Assembly (NCBI RefSeq): GCF_013401995.1 | Contig: NZ_JACBJI010000003.1 | Coordinates: 62,001 to 126,000, forward strand | Length of the DNA: 64,000 nt | Reading direction: 5' to 3' | DNA from: Flavobacterium agri | Lineage (GTDB): Bacteria > Bacteroidota > Bacteroidia > Flavobacteriales > Flavobacteriaceae | Shown: one piece after another, positions 1 to 8,564 of the stretch | How the letters are laid out: each line of letters starts with the position of its first letter | Position numbering within the stretch: position 1 is the first letter of the stretch | Made by a program: the position numbers and the translations under genes | The notes under the pieces: model-generated | Told to the model about the DNA's origin: nothing | Seen by the model: the letters and a program-made list of their open reading frames with translations, nothing else | Databases searched by the model: none

Positions 1-441
1 GGCTACTCTTAAACGTTGAAGGCTAGGCACGAAAACATTTTGCTTTTGTATTGATTCCACATATTCTGCGGTGAGAAACGCGACGAAACCAATTGCAAGC
101 GAGAAATAGGACAACGCAAAAATAAACCTGCCGAACTCTTTATTGAAAGGCGCCTTGAAGTTCAGTTTTTTCTCGGTGAAGATCTTGATGATGCGATACA
201 TCGCCAATGCCTTGAGCACAGCGGCGACCGTGGTCAGCGTGAGCAGGAAGCAGAACACCGATTTGCCCAGAGCCAGAACGCCTTCCAAATTGAAATAGTC
301 CGCGGCCAAGGGTTGGAATCCGACCGAATAGATCATATTGAATAAAAAGCTTCCCGCCTCAAAAAGGACACCGATGAAACAGATCCAGGCCAACACGTGC
401 AATACGTTCAGGATTTTTTTAGTACTGGTTTTCATAAACAT
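1..441 (-). CDS. DUF2975 family membrane protein (3' end outside window)
   Basis: The reverse strand is open from an ATG at 441 (or 435) to the window edge, 147 codons without a stop, so the C-terminus is missing. The product begins MFMKTSTKKILNVLHVLAWI and shows about four hydrophobic segments: residues 10-40, 55-80 and the last third including a FIFALSYFSLAIGFVAFL stretch. The N-terminal pattern (VLHVLAWICFIG followed by EAGSFLFN) is typical of the DUF2975 family, small four-helix inner-membrane proteins of unknown function. In this phylum they are often followed by a short XRE-type helix-turn-helix gene, which would lie just outside the window. A full promoter lies 20-50 bases upstream. 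The family call is a recognition by eye and the role is unknown. Confidence 0.75.
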   Translation of the reverse strand, partial: MFMKTSTKKILNVLHVLAWICFIGVLFEAGSFLFNMIYSVGFQPLAADYFNLEGVLALGKSVFCFLLTLTTVAAVLKALAMYRIIKIFTEKKLNFKAPFNKEFGRFIFALSYFSLAIGFVAFLTAEYVESIQKQNVFVPSLQRLRVA

Positions 442-460
442 GATTATTTGATTTACAAGA

Positions 461-489
461 CAAAGTTATTTGTTTTTATTGATAAACAA
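461..489 (-). promoter_or_regulatory. Bacteroidota-type promoter of the DUF2975 gene
   Basis: On the minus strand a TTG (487-489) is followed after 18 bases by TAACTTTG (461-468), matching the TTG / TAnnTTTG consensus of the primary sigma factor in this phylum. It leaves a leader of roughly 20 bases before the ATG at 441. Confidence 0.7.
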
Positions 490-625
490 TAAATAAATTT
501 TGATTTTGGATAAAAATGTTTTGAAAAACGAATCAGCAATAAGGCAAAGCAACGTCCGCTTCTGGCTGTGATTGATTAAAAGAAGATAAAACTTTAGAAA
601 ACAAAATTTAGTTGGAGATGGAAAT

Positions 626-1474
626 TCAGAAGAGCTTTTCCTTCATTTTTTTCCAACGGTAAGCGCGCACGAATTTGGCCTGTTCGTCATTGACAAGCAT
701 GGTTTTTTTCTCGCTTTTCGCCTTTAGGAAACCGTTCACGTAATCGACGAAAAGCAGCGGTTTTTTCTTGCGCATGGCCAGTTTCGCCGACGCTATGGCC
801 GTAATCAAAAAGCCGTAGCCCAAAGTATAGAAAGCCGCGCCTTGTTTGTAACGCGCCGCTTTGTCGTAAGTCGAACCCGTCGGTTTGAGGTGTTTTACTT
901 TGAGTTCGGGAATCGTGACGACTTTCCAACCGTAGAATTTACACAGCAATTCGTCGGCCGTATCCCAACCCATAGCCGGTTTCAAACCGCCGATTTGCTC
1001 GAAGCAGGCTTTTCTGTAGGCTTTGAAAGCACCTCGGATGTGGTCTTTATCGGTGAGGTTTTCGAGAATCCATTCACCGTTTTTTTCGATATAGGCGAAT
1101 CCGCCGACCATACCGATTTTGTCGTCCGATCGGAATTTATCCAAAATCGTCTCGAAGTAATTCTCGGGAAAAATCAAATCGGCGTCGGCTTTTACGATGA
1201 TGTCGAGATTTGGTTCGACCACGGCAAAACCTTTTTCGAACGCGCGGATCACTTTGCTTCCGGGTAAATGCACCGCTTCCGAAGTCGTGTTGACGAGTTG
1301 GATCCAATCGTATTTCGAGGTAAACCCGGAAACGATTTCCGCAGTAGAATCGGTAGAATTGTCATTGACGACAATCACCTGCTTTGGCAAAATGGTTTGC
1401 GAGACGAGCGAATCCAACGTCAATGCGATGAATTTCTGTTCGTTGTAAGCCGGAATTACGATGGAATAAGTCAC
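626..1474 (-). CDS. Glycosyltransferase family 2
   Basis: This 282-residue GT-A fold glycosyltransferase presumably moves a sugar from a nucleotide-sugar donor onto a surface glycan or lipid at the cytoplasmic face of the membrane. The N-terminus YSIVIPAYNEQKF, the VVNDNSTDST segment near residue 37 and the KADAD metal-binding DxD motif near residue 95 are the standard GT2 signature. A weakly hydrophobic stretch (LGYGFLITAIASAKLAM) near residue 218 may touch the membrane. The start codon is GTG at 1474; the GT2 motif begins at once, so no other start fits. A perfect TAnnTTTG promoter box ends only 4 bases upstream, suggesting a leaderless transcript. No other glycan genes are adjacent, so donor and acceptor cannot be inferred. 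Confidence 0.9.
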   Translation of the reverse strand: MTYSIVIPAYNEQKFIALTLDSLVSQTILPKQVIVVNDNSTDSTAEIVSGFTSKYDWIQLVNTTSEAVHLPGSKVIRAFEKGFAVVEPNLDIIVKADADLIFPENYFETILDKFRSDDKIGMVGGFAYIEKNGEWILENLTDKDHIRGAFKAYRKACFEQIGGLKPAMGWDTADELLCKFYGWKVVTIPELKVKHLKPTGSTYDKAARYKQGAAFYTLGYGFLITAIASAKLAMRKKKPLLFVDYVNGFLKAKSEKKTMLVNDEQAKFVRAYRWKKMKEKLF

Positions 1475-1478
1475 GAGG

Positions 1479-1509
1479 CAAAACTATCGTTTCCTAAGGG
1501 ATTGTGCAA
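1479..1509 (-). promoter_or_regulatory. Promoter directly abutting the glycosyltransferase start
   Basis: On the minus strand TTG (1507-1509), a 20-base spacer and TAGTTTTG (1479-1486) match the phylum consensus. The box ends 4 bases before the GTG start, so transcription should begin at or within a few bases of the start codon. Confidence 0.6.
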
Positions 1510-1580
1510 AAACTCAAAGCATAATCATGTCATGACAATGTCTAAATCGTTACCTTTAAGGAAGTAAAAATCCAGTTAAA

Positions 1581-2345
1581 ATGATGAGGATTAGATTTAT
1601 TGCAATATTGATTGTCGGCATAGGATGTGCATTCTTCAACATCGCTTATGCTCAAAATCCTTCTGCGATAAAAAACGTAGTCCTTGTTCATGGCGCCTTT
1701 GTCGATGGCTCCGGATGGCGCGATGTGTACCAATCACTCACGCAGAAAGGTTATAAAGTTTCGGTAACCCAACATAAATTGCAGGATTTCGACGAAGATG
1801 TTGCCGAAGTGAATCGGATAATCGATCAACAGGACGGACCGTGCATTTTGGTCGGTCATAGTTATGGAGGTGTTGTGATCACTCAGGCTGGCAATAATCC
1901 GAAAGTTGTCGGGTTGGTCTATATCGCGGCTCATGCGCCCGACGATGGTGAACTTAGGGCCGACTTGGTAAAAACGTATCCGCCCGCTAGTACATCGATT
2001 ATTAAAGGAAACGACGGATTGGATTATATAACTCCCGAAAAATTTCCAGCCGATTTCGCGGCCGATCTTCCCATCGATCAAGCCAGATTCATGGCCAATT
2101 CACAAGTACCGACTGCCGATAAGGTTTTTCGTGCCGCTGTGCACAATGCCGCGTGGAAAACCAAACCGAGTTGGTACATGGTTGCGAAATCAGATCGCAT
2201 CATCAATCCCGACTTGGAACGGTTTTATGCAAAAAGGGCAAAAAGCGTGACGGTCGAGGCAGAAGGCGCGAGCCATTCCGTTTTTATTTCTCAAGCTCCA
2301 AAAGTCGCGGAATTGATCATATTGGCGACCAAAACAAAAAAATGA
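1581..2345 (+). CDS. Secreted alpha/beta hydrolase
   Basis: A 254-residue alpha/beta-hydrolase fold protein with a type I signal peptide (about residues 1-25, ending AYAQN), so it acts in the periplasm or outside the cell. After VVLVHGAF (oxyanion region, residues 33-40) comes the nucleophile elbow VGHSYGG with Ser94. The likely triad partners are Asp205 and His232 (in GASHSVF). The sequence resembles the EstC/salicylate-esterase-like subgroup often annotated simply as alpha/beta hydrolase; the substrate cannot be read from the sequence. The gene stands alone, convergent with the methyltransferase gene 15 bases downstream. Confidence 0.9.
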   Translation: MMRIRFIAILIVGIGCAFFNIAYAQNPSAIKNVVLVHGAFVDGSGWRDVYQSLTQKGYKVSVTQHKLQDFDEDVAEVNRIIDQQDGPCILVGHSYGGVVITQAGNNPKVVGLVYIAAHAPDDGELRADLVKTYPPASTSIIKGNDGLDYITPEKFPADFAADLPIDQARFMANSQVPTADKVFRAAVHNAAWKTKPSWYMVAKSDRIINPDLERFYAKRAKSVTVEAEGASHSVFISQAPKVAELIILATKTKK

Positions 2346-2360
2346 TCGTTGCCGAAAGAC

Positions 2361-2891
2361 TTATGCGTTCTTGATTTTTTCGGCGTACACGATATAATAT
2401 CGGTTCGTAAAACGCCTCAACAACGGACGGATACCCAATTTCTTTACGGGATTTGTCCATTTTTGGCGGTCTATGATTTTCCAGCCGGTTTTCTCCAAAA
2501 GCCAGTCGAGCTGCCAATCTTCGAATTCGTGGTAATGCCTGTCCCAAGGATCGGTTTTGGAACGGTACGCAGGTGAAAACCACAAACGCATCGGGATGGA
2601 AATAAACAGTTTGTCCGATTTCACGTTTTGCAAAACCGTATAAGGATTGAGGAAATGCTCGAAAATCTCGAAAGCGGTCAACACGTCGTAATCGTTGTTC
2701 TTCAACGCCGATTGGTCGTTGTCAAGATCTTCTCCTGTGGTGTTGGCCACTTCGAAACCTTCTTTTTTCATGATTTTTGAAAACGGGTTTTCGACGCCGA
2801 GATCAAGGATTTTCTCGTTGCCCGAAGTATGTTTTTTAAGGAACGCCAACGTGAGGCGGAAGCGTTTGTCTGGATACGTGTTTTCGTACAT
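2361..2891 (-). CDS. Class I SAM-dependent methyltransferase
   Basis: About 176 residues from the ATG at 2891 (MYENTYPDKRF). The SAM-binding motif I is ILDLGVENPFS, followed by an acidic GEDLDND loop and DVLTAFEIFEHFLNPYTVL, a pattern shared with methyltransferases that act on lipids, quinones or glycans. The reading frame stays open upstream to an ATG at 2981, but those 30 codons are encoded by a perfect intergenic hairpin (2927-2959) and look non-coding, so the shorter start is preferred. It lies 105 bases downstream of the KAS III-like gene on the same strand. The substrate is unknown. Confidence 0.8.
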   Translation of the reverse strand: MYENTYPDKRFRLTLAFLKKHTSGNEKILDLGVENPFSKIMKKEGFEVANTTGEDLDNDQSALKNNDYDVLTAFEIFEHFLNPYTVLQNVKSDKLFISIPMRLWFSPAYRSKTDPWDRHYHEFEDWQLDWLLEKTGWKIIDRQKWTNPVKKLGIRPLLRRFTNRYYIVYAEKIKNA

Positions 2892-2926
2892 GATTTGCGA
2901 GGAGATTGAAATCGCGATGCTCTTAC

Positions 2927-2959
2927 AAACCTCAAAGGTTTTGGAAACCTTTGAGGTTT
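2927..2959. repeat. Perfect 15-bp hairpin repeat between KAS III-like gene and methyltransferase
   Basis: Two perfectly complementary 15-base arms (2927-2941 and 2945-2959, arm AAACCTCAAAGGTTT) are separated by the three bases TGG. It sits 36 bases before the preferred methyltransferase start. Elements of this type (CCTCAAAGG / CCTTTGAGG) are, as far as I know, scattered through Flavobacterium intergenic regions. There is no T-run directly after it on the minus strand, so a simple terminator is less likely than a dispersed palindromic repeat. Confidence 0.85.
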
Positions 2960-2996
2960 CCAAAAAGAAACCCAATTTCAAATCAAGATTAAAAAA

Positions 2997-4058
2997 TCAA
3001 TAACGGTAAACGAAAGCGTTGATGTTCATGCCTGCGCCGACCGACGCAAATATAAGCACATCGCCCTTATGAAGCTCGTGGTCGCCGTCCAAATTTCCTT
3101 TAACGAGCGAATCGTAAAGCGTGGGCACGGTCGCGACCGAACTGTTGCCGAGCTTGTGGATCGACATCGGCATGATGTCTTTTGGAGGCGTTTGCCCGTA
3201 CAATTTGTAGAAACGTTGTATGATCGCCTCGTCCATTTTCTCGTTGGCTTGGTGGATCAGGACTTTTTTGACTTCCGAAATATCGATGCCGCTTTTCTCG
3301 AGACACGATTTCATCGCAAGCGGCACTTGATTCAACGCGAATTCGTAGATTTTTCTGCCGTGCATCTTGATGTAGCGCACATCCGGATCGAGGTCTTTGT
3401 TGTACGAATTCCCGAAGTATAGATAATAAGCTTCGTCGTAAGTGAAAGTCGCCGATTCGTGTGCGATCAAACCCACGTCGTCTCCTGCGGCTTCTACGAT
3501 TGTTGCGCCCGCACCATCGGAATAGATCATCGAATCGCGGTCGTGGATGTCGACTACCCGCGAAAGCGTTTCGGCTCCAATCACCAAACATCTTTTTGCC
3601 ATTCCCGATTTGATGAACGCATTGGCCTGAAGCACGCCTTCGACCCAACCCGGACAACCGAAAAGAATGTCGTAAGCCACGCATTTCGGGTTTTTGATGC
3701 GCAAACGGAATTTCACGCGCGTTGCCAAACTCGGCAAAATATCCGATTGGATCGCGCCCGCTTTCACGTCTCCGAAATTGTGCGCCATGATGATGTAATC
3801 GATGGTTTCACGGTCGATTTTGGCATCCTCTATTGCTTTTTCAGCAGCGAGATAAGCGATGTCGGAAGTAAGTAAATCGTCAGAGACATAGCGTCTTTCC
3901 TCGATTCCGGTAATGTCCTTGAATTTTTTGATGACGACTTCGCCTGGGTAGTGAAGTGGCGTTCCGTCTTCGTTGAGGAATTGGTGTTGGCCGAAATCGG
4001 CGTTGCGCATCGTGACTTCAGGGATATAACTTCCTGAACCGGTTATTCTGACATTCAT
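2997..4058 (-). CDS. 3-oxoacyl-ACP synthase III-like (KAS III) enzyme
   Basis: A 353-residue thiolase-fold condensing enzyme of the FabH family. The catalytic triad is visible: Cys135 in DILFGCPGW, His269 in VLIHQAN and Asn305 in HKLGNSS. It would condense an acyl-CoA or acyl-ACP with malonyl-ACP (or a related nucleophile) in the cytoplasm. The protein is a little longer than housekeeping FabH (about 320-330) and has an extended N-terminus between residues 15 and 50. It is not beside plsX or rpmF, where primary fabH usually lies, so it may be an accessory KAS III for a special lipid or secondary metabolite. The nearest same-strand neighbour is the methyltransferase downstream. Confidence 0.88.
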   Translation of the reverse strand: MNVRITGSGSYIPEVTMRNADFGQHQFLNEDGTPLHYPGEVVIKKFKDITGIEERRYVSDDLLTSDIAYLAAEKAIEDAKIDRETIDYIIMAHNFGDVKAGAIQSDILPSLATRVKFRLRIKNPKCVAYDILFGCPGWVEGVLQANAFIKSGMAKRCLVIGAETLSRVVDIHDRDSMIYSDGAGATIVEAAGDDVGLIAHESATFTYDEAYYLYFGNSYNKDLDPDVRYIKMHGRKIYEFALNQVPLAMKSCLEKSGIDISEVKKVLIHQANEKMDEAIIQRFYKLYGQTPPKDIMPMSIHKLGNSSVATVPTLYDSLVKGNLDGDHELHKGDVLIFASVGAGMNINAFVYRY

Positions 4059-4188
4059 TTAAAGGGCAATTAGGTAATATAAAGGTAACTTTTAAAACGT
4101 TTTTGAAACCTGAAATATTAGAAAACCTCTAGGAATTGTGAGATGTTCAAAAAAAGCACGTCAAAAAAGCGGATGTCGGAATTTTAGT

Positions 4189-4560
4189 TTAAAAACCTTG
4201 GAGCTTGATCTGCATTATCGTGGCGATGCTAAGCGCGCGTGTTTTTGCTTTTTCGGAATTTTCTCCCAAAAAATGCGCATCGACGGTATTTTGGAAAGTT
4301 GCAAGCCAAGTTTGGAAGTTTTCTGGTGAAAGCTGTACTTTTTCGTTGAGCTCGACGTGAAGTTTCATCACGTTTTTTTTGTAATCGCCGGTTTGGAAAA
4401 GCACTTGTTCCCAAAAATCGGTTATGATGGGCAAATGTTCCTGCATGTCGATTTTGGCGACGTCGATGAAAATGTGGTGCATTTCAGGATTTTGAAGTAA
4501 CGAATCGTAAAACCGCGAAAGCAGGAATTCTAAATCTTTTCTATTTTGGATGTCGTTCAT
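4189..4560 (-). CDS. Group III truncated hemoglobin
   Basis: A 123-residue globin of the truncated 2-over-2 type, group III. The proximal heme-binding histidine is His68 in MKLHVEL, preceded by FWEQVLFQTGDY, and the N-terminal helix ends with the FY pair (17-18) expected near the B10 site; the LSPENFQTWLATFQNTVDAHF block is characteristic. Such proteins bind oxygen or nitric oxide and are usually linked to nitrosative or oxygen stress in the cytoplasm. It lies between a 130-base gap before the KAS III-like gene and the duplicated repeat at 4564-4748. Confidence 0.9.
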   Translation of the reverse strand: MNDIQNRKDLEFLLSRFYDSLLQNPEMHHIFIDVAKIDMQEHLPIITDFWEQVLFQTGDYKKNVMKLHVELNEKVQLSPENFQTWLATFQNTVDAHFLGENSEKAKTRALSIATIMQIKLQGF

Positions 4561-4563
4561 ACG

Positions 4564-4748
4564 CTTAAAAAATTAGCCACGAATCACACCAATTTCCCTA
4601 ATGCTAAAATATTTGTGTCATTCGTGCCATTCGTGGCCAAAACTATTTTGTGTTCGGATCATACTTAAAAAATTAGCCACGGATTTCACGAATTTCACTA
4701 ATGCTAAATTTGTGTCATTCGTGCCATTCGTGGCCAAAAACTATTTTG
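4564..4748. repeat. Two tandem copies of an ~85-bp intergenic repeat
   Basis: Copy 1 spans 4564-4650 and copy 2 spans 4664-4748. Both begin CTTAAAAAATTAGCCACG, contain CTAATGCTAAA and end GTGCCATTCGTGGCCAAAA. Within each copy the left segment TTAGCCACGAAT is roughly complementary to the right segment ATTCGTGGC, so each can fold into a long imperfect hairpin. The second copy has small substitutions (GGATTTCACGAATTTC in place of GAATCACACCAATTTC). It lies between gcvP and the hemoglobin gene, and resembles intergenic hairpins common in flavobacterial genomes. Confidence 0.85.
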
Positions 4749-4756
4749 AATTCCGA

Positions 4757-7606
4757 TTAAGACTCCATGTAAGCCTCGATCGGCGCACAAGAACAAATCA
4801 AATTTCGGTCTCCGTAAGCATCGTCTACACGACGAACCGAAGGCCAGAATTTGTTTTCGGCGATATAAGCCAACGGATAAGCGGCTTTCTCACGGCTGTA
4901 AGGCAAATCCCAAGCGTCCGAAGTCAGCATTGCCAATGTGTGTGGCGCGTTCTTCAATACGTTGTTCTTATCGTCGATATTGGCTTCTGCAATTTCTTTG
5001 CGGATGGAAATCATCGCGTCGCAAAAACGATCCAATTCCTCAAGATTCTCCGATTCCGTAGGCTCGATCATAAGCGTTCCCGCAACCGGGAAAGAAACCG
5101 TAGGCGCGTGGAAACCGTAATCCATAAGACGTTTGGCGATATCGGTAACCTCGATTCCATTCTCTTTGAACGGACGGCATTCGATGATCATTTCGTGGGC
5201 CGCGCGGTTCATCTCGCCTGTATAAAGCGTATCGTAATGACCAGCAAGGCGCTCTTTCATGTAATTCGCGTTCAAGATCGCGTGTTCTGTAGCCGATTTC
5301 AAGCCGTCGGCACCCAGCATCGTGATGTATCCGTACGAAATCAGACACACCAAAGCCGATCCGTAAGGCGCTGCGGAAATTGCCGAAATAGCCTGGTTTC
5401 CGCCTGTCGGAATGATTGGATTCGTAGGAAGGAAAGGCACCAAATGTTCTGCGACGCAAATCGGCCCGACTCCAGGACCGCCGCCTCCGTGAGGAATCGC
5501 GAACGTCTTGTGAAGGTTCAAGTGGCAAACATCTGCACCGATTGTTGCTGGATTGGTCAATCCGACCTGGGCGTTCATGTTCGCCCCGTCCATATAAACC
5601 TGTCCGCCGTTTTCGTGTATGATTTTGGTCACTTCGATAATCGACGCTTCGTAAACGCCGTGAGTCGACGGATACGTCACCATCAAACAAGACAGATCGT
5701 CTTTGTGTTCGATCGCTTTCGCACGCAAATCCTCAACGTCGATATTTCCGTTTTCCATGGTTTTGGTCACGACAATGTGCATGCCGGCCATTGCCGCAGA
5801 CGCAGGGTTCGTTCCGTGGGCCGAAGCCGGAATCAAACACACGTTTCTGTGTCCTTCGCCGTTCGCGATATGGAAAGCGCGGATCGCCATCAATCCGGCG
5901 TATTCGCCTTGAGCTCCGGAATTTGGCTGCAACGATGTTCCCGCAAATCCGGTGATCACGTTAAGTTGCTGCTCGAGTTTTTTGAGCATGGTCAGGTAGC
6001 CTTGGGCTTGTTCGATCGGGGCAAAAGGGTGGATCGAATTCCATTGCGGCATCGAAAGCGGCAACATTTCAGAAGCTGCGTTGAGTTTCATCGTACACGA
6101 ACCCAACGAAATCATCGAGTGGTTCAACGCCAAATCTTTTCTCTCGAGCATTTTGATGTAACGCATCAAGGCCGTTTCCGAATGATGGCTGTTGAAAACC
6201 TCGTGCTTCAAGAATTCCGAAGTACGCGAAAGGTTCGATGGATATTGTGTGTTTTCAGACAATTCAGCAACCGTGAATGTTTCTTTTCCGACGGCTTCGG
6301 CGAAAATCGCGATGATTTGGTTGATGTCTTGAGTCGAAGTCGTCTCGTTGAATGAAATCGAGATCGTATCGGCATCGACATAAAAGAAATTCACTTCGTT
6401 TTTCTCGGCGACCGCTTTCACTTTCGCAGCGTCGGCCTTGACCAAAATCGTGTCGAAGAAATGTGAATTCGTCTGATAGACGCCCAATTTGTTCAACGCG
6501 TCGGCAGTCGTAACCGCAGAAGCGTGGACCTTGTCGGCTATGTATTCAAGGCCTTTCGGACCGTGATAAACCGCATACATTCCGGCCATGACGGCCAAAA
6601 GAACCTGAGCCGTACAAATGTTCGAAGTCGCTTTTTCGCGTTTGATGTGCTGCTCACGAGTCTGCAACGCCATACGCAACGCGCGGTTTCCGTTCACATC
6701 GACGGTAACGCCGATGATCCGGCCCGGCATCGAACGTTTGTATTCTTCTTTGGTCGCGAAGAAACCTGCGTGAGGTCCGCCGTAACCCATCGGGATTCCG
6801 AAGCGTTGGGTTGTTCCGACAACGACATCGGCGCCCATTTCGCCCGGAGACGTCAATTTTACGAGCGACAGTATATCGGCTGCGACCGCAACTTTGATGT
6901 CTTTCGATTTGGCTTGCTGGATGAATCCGGCGTAATCGAAAACTTGCCCGAATTTGCCCGGATATTGTAGGATCGCCGCGAAGAAATCGTCACCGAAAGT
7001 GAATTCCTCATGATTTCCGATAACCAATTCGATACCGATCGGCGTCGCACGGGTTTCTAAAACCGAAAGCGTTTGTGGCAAAATTTCCTCGGAAACGAAG
7101 AACTTGTTTACGTTGTTTTTCTTCTGGTCGCGTGTTCTCACATCGAACAAAAGCGCCATCGCCTCGGCCGCGGCCGTGCCTTCGTCAAGAAGAGAAGCGT
7201 TCGCGATTTCCATGCCCGAAAGTTCGATCACGGTCGTCTGGAAGTTCAAAAGCGCTTCCAATCGGCCTTGTGCGATTTCGGCCTGGTAAGGCGTATAAGC
7301 TGTGTACCATCCCGGGTTTTCGAAGATATTGCGTTGGATTACCGCAGGAACGATCGTCGGATGGTAACCCAATCCGATATAGGTCTTGAAAACCTTGTTC
7401 TTGTTGCCAAGAGCCACGATGTGGTTGTAAAATTCGTATTCGGTAAGCGCAGGCTCAAGATCGAGCGGGGCTTTAAGACGGATGTCGTCTGGAAGAGTTT
7501 CGTAAACCAGGCGTTCGATAGATTCGACACCGATGGTTTTCAACATTTTCTGTACATCATTCTCACGAGGTCCGATGTGCCTCAATGCAAAAGCGTCTGT
7601 TCTCAT
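4757..7606 (-). CDS. gcvP: Glycine dehydrogenase (aminomethyl-transferring), P-protein
   Basis: This is the PLP-dependent decarboxylase of the glycine cleavage system. It decarboxylates glycine and passes the aminomethyl group to the lipoyl arm of GcvH. The protein of about 949 residues is the fused single-chain type. The C-terminal half carries the PLP lysine in LNLHKTFAIPHGGGGPG (around residue 697), and SLGSCTMKLN and GANMNAQVGL are other P-protein blocks. The N-terminus MRTDAFALRHIGPRE matches the family, so the start is placed at 7606. An ATG 36 bases further upstream (7642) would overlap the promoter box at 7640-7647. No gcvT or gcvH is adjacent, so the system is dispersed as is usual in this group. 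Confidence 0.97.
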   Translation of the reverse strand: MRTDAFALRHIGPRENDVQKMLKTIGVESIERLVYETLPDDIRLKAPLDLEPALTEYEFYNHIVALGNKNKVFKTYIGLGYHPTIVPAVIQRNIFENPGWYTAYTPYQAEIAQGRLEALLNFQTTVIELSGMEIANASLLDEGTAAAEAMALLFDVRTRDQKKNNVNKFFVSEEILPQTLSVLETRATPIGIELVIGNHEEFTFGDDFFAAILQYPGKFGQVFDYAGFIQQAKSKDIKVAVAADILSLVKLTSPGEMGADVVVGTTQRFGIPMGYGGPHAGFFATKEEYKRSMPGRIIGVTVDVNGNRALRMALQTREQHIKREKATSNICTAQVLLAVMAGMYAVYHGPKGLEYIADKVHASAVTTADALNKLGVYQTNSHFFDTILVKADAAKVKAVAEKNEVNFFYVDADTISISFNETTSTQDINQIIAIFAEAVGKETFTVAELSENTQYPSNLSRTSEFLKHEVFNSHHSETALMRYIKMLERKDLALNHSMISLGSCTMKLNAASEMLPLSMPQWNSIHPFAPIEQAQGYLTMLKKLEQQLNVITGFAGTSLQPNSGAQGEYAGLMAIRAFHIANGEGHRNVCLIPASAHGTNPASAAMAGMHIVVTKTMENGNIDVEDLRAKAIEHKDDLSCLMVTYPSTHGVYEASIIEVTKIIHENGGQVYMDGANMNAQVGLTNPATIGADVCHLNLHKTFAIPHGGGGPGVGPICVAEHLVPFLPTNPIIPTGGNQAISAISAAPYGSALVCLISYGYITMLGADGLKSATEHAILNANYMKERLAGHYDTLYTGEMNRAAHEMIIECRPFKENGIEVTDIAKRLMDYGFHAPTVSFPVAGTLMIEPTESENLEELDRFCDAMISIRKEIAEANIDDKNNVLKNAPHTLAMLTSDAWDLPYSREKAAYPLAYIAENKFWPSVRRVDDAYGDRNLICSCAPIEAYMES

Positions 7607-7639
7607 ATAAGGGTAAAATGCGTGTTGTTTAAAGTGCGA

Positions 7640-7647
7640 CAAAAGTA
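7640..7647 (-). promoter_or_regulatory. -7 promoter element of gcvP
   Basis: TACTTTTG on the minus strand matches TAnnTTTG exactly and leaves about 33 bases to the ATG at 7606. No TTG is seen at the usual upstream distance. It supports the shorter GcvP start. Confidence 0.5.
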
Positions 7648-7718
7648 CTGAATACTTGCAAAAATTAGACTCGCTTTAACGCTGATTTTTAGGAAATTTT
7701 CAACCGATTAGCTACCTT

Positions 7719-8564
7719 ATGAACAGAGTCCGTAATTTTAGGGCAATGAATGTGTTTCGCAAATCGATCGATTTTTTGATCCACGGCAGTGTAATCGTAG
7801 CCGCTTCGGTTTTCGCTTTGGTGCAGGCCACGACGATCCGGATGGGTTTGCCGTATGATCCGGCGGTTTCGTGGTTTGCGTTTTTCGGAACCGTCGTCGG
7901 ATACAATTTCGTCAAGTACGACGCCATCGCAAGAGCCGGAAAACCGAAATTGAGTCTCAAAATGAAAGCGTTCATCGCGTTGAGTTTCCTGAGTTTTCTC
8001 GCGACCGGATTTTTCTTTTTCAGATTGGAGCGATTCACGCAAATCGTATCTGTAGCCGTTTTGGGAATTACCGCTTTGTACACGCTGCCGTTTTTTCCGA
8101 ACCGCAAAACCGCGCGCGATTGGGCCGGCCTCAAGATTTATTTCGTCGCTTTGAGTTGGGTTGGCGTGACCGTCGCGCTCCCGGTATTGAATTCGGGCGC
8201 GGCTTTGACCACGGATTTTTACGTGATGTGCGTACAGCGTTTCATCCTGATCGTGGTATTGTTGTTCATTTTCGAAATCATCGATTTGGCTTGGGACGAT
8301 CCGCATCTCAAAACCGTCCCGCAACAAATAGGCGTGGGGCGCACCAAATGGCTCGGCGCTTTGCTCATGGTTGTTTTGCTCGCGCTCGATTTGCTCAAGA
8401 CACACAACAACGAATCGATTTTCTGGTGTAATATCGCGTTCGGGCTTTCGGTCGTGGTTTGTTTGTTCTTCGCAAATGAAACAAGGGGAAAATATTACAC
8501 GATGTTGTTCGTTGAAAGCCTTACGATTTGGTGGTGGCTCGCCATGGAATGGACGATACGATGA
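7719..8564 (+). CDS. UbiA-superfamily-like integral membrane protein
   Basis: A 281-residue protein with about eight to nine hydrophobic segments. Two cytoplasmic loops look like the paired aspartate-rich motifs of UbiA prenyltransferases: GYNFVKYDA (Asn63, Asp68) after helix 2, and IIDLAWDDPHLKTVPQQIG (Asp189, Asp193, Asp194, Lys198) after helix 6. The first motif lacks the second residue of the usual NDxxD, so prenyl-transfer activity is uncertain. The start may be the ATG at 7719 or the one at 7746, since the first nine residues are not hydrophobic. It is divergent from gcvP, and its stop overlaps the next start as ATGA, so the two membrane proteins are translationally coupled. Confidence 0.7.
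   Translation: MNRVRNFRAMNVFRKSIDFLIHGSVIVAASVFALVQATTIRMGLPYDPAVSWFAFFGTVVGYNFVKYDAIARAGKPKLSLKMKAFIALSFLSFLATGFFFFRLERFTQIVSVAVLGITALYTLPFFPNRKTARDWAGLKIYFVALSWVGVTVALPVLNSGAALTTDFYVMCVQRFILIVVLLFIFEIIDLAWDDPHLKTVPQQIGVGRTKWLGALLMVVLLALDLLKTHNNESIFWCNIAFGLSVVVCLFFANETRGKYYTMLFVESLTIWWWLAMEWTIR

Noticed and set aside
4601..6355. A 584-codon open frame on the plus strand antisense to gcvP
   Set aside because: The product is rich in Arg, His and Phe and has no motif; it is the mirror of GcvP codon bias, and part of it is the intergenic repeat.
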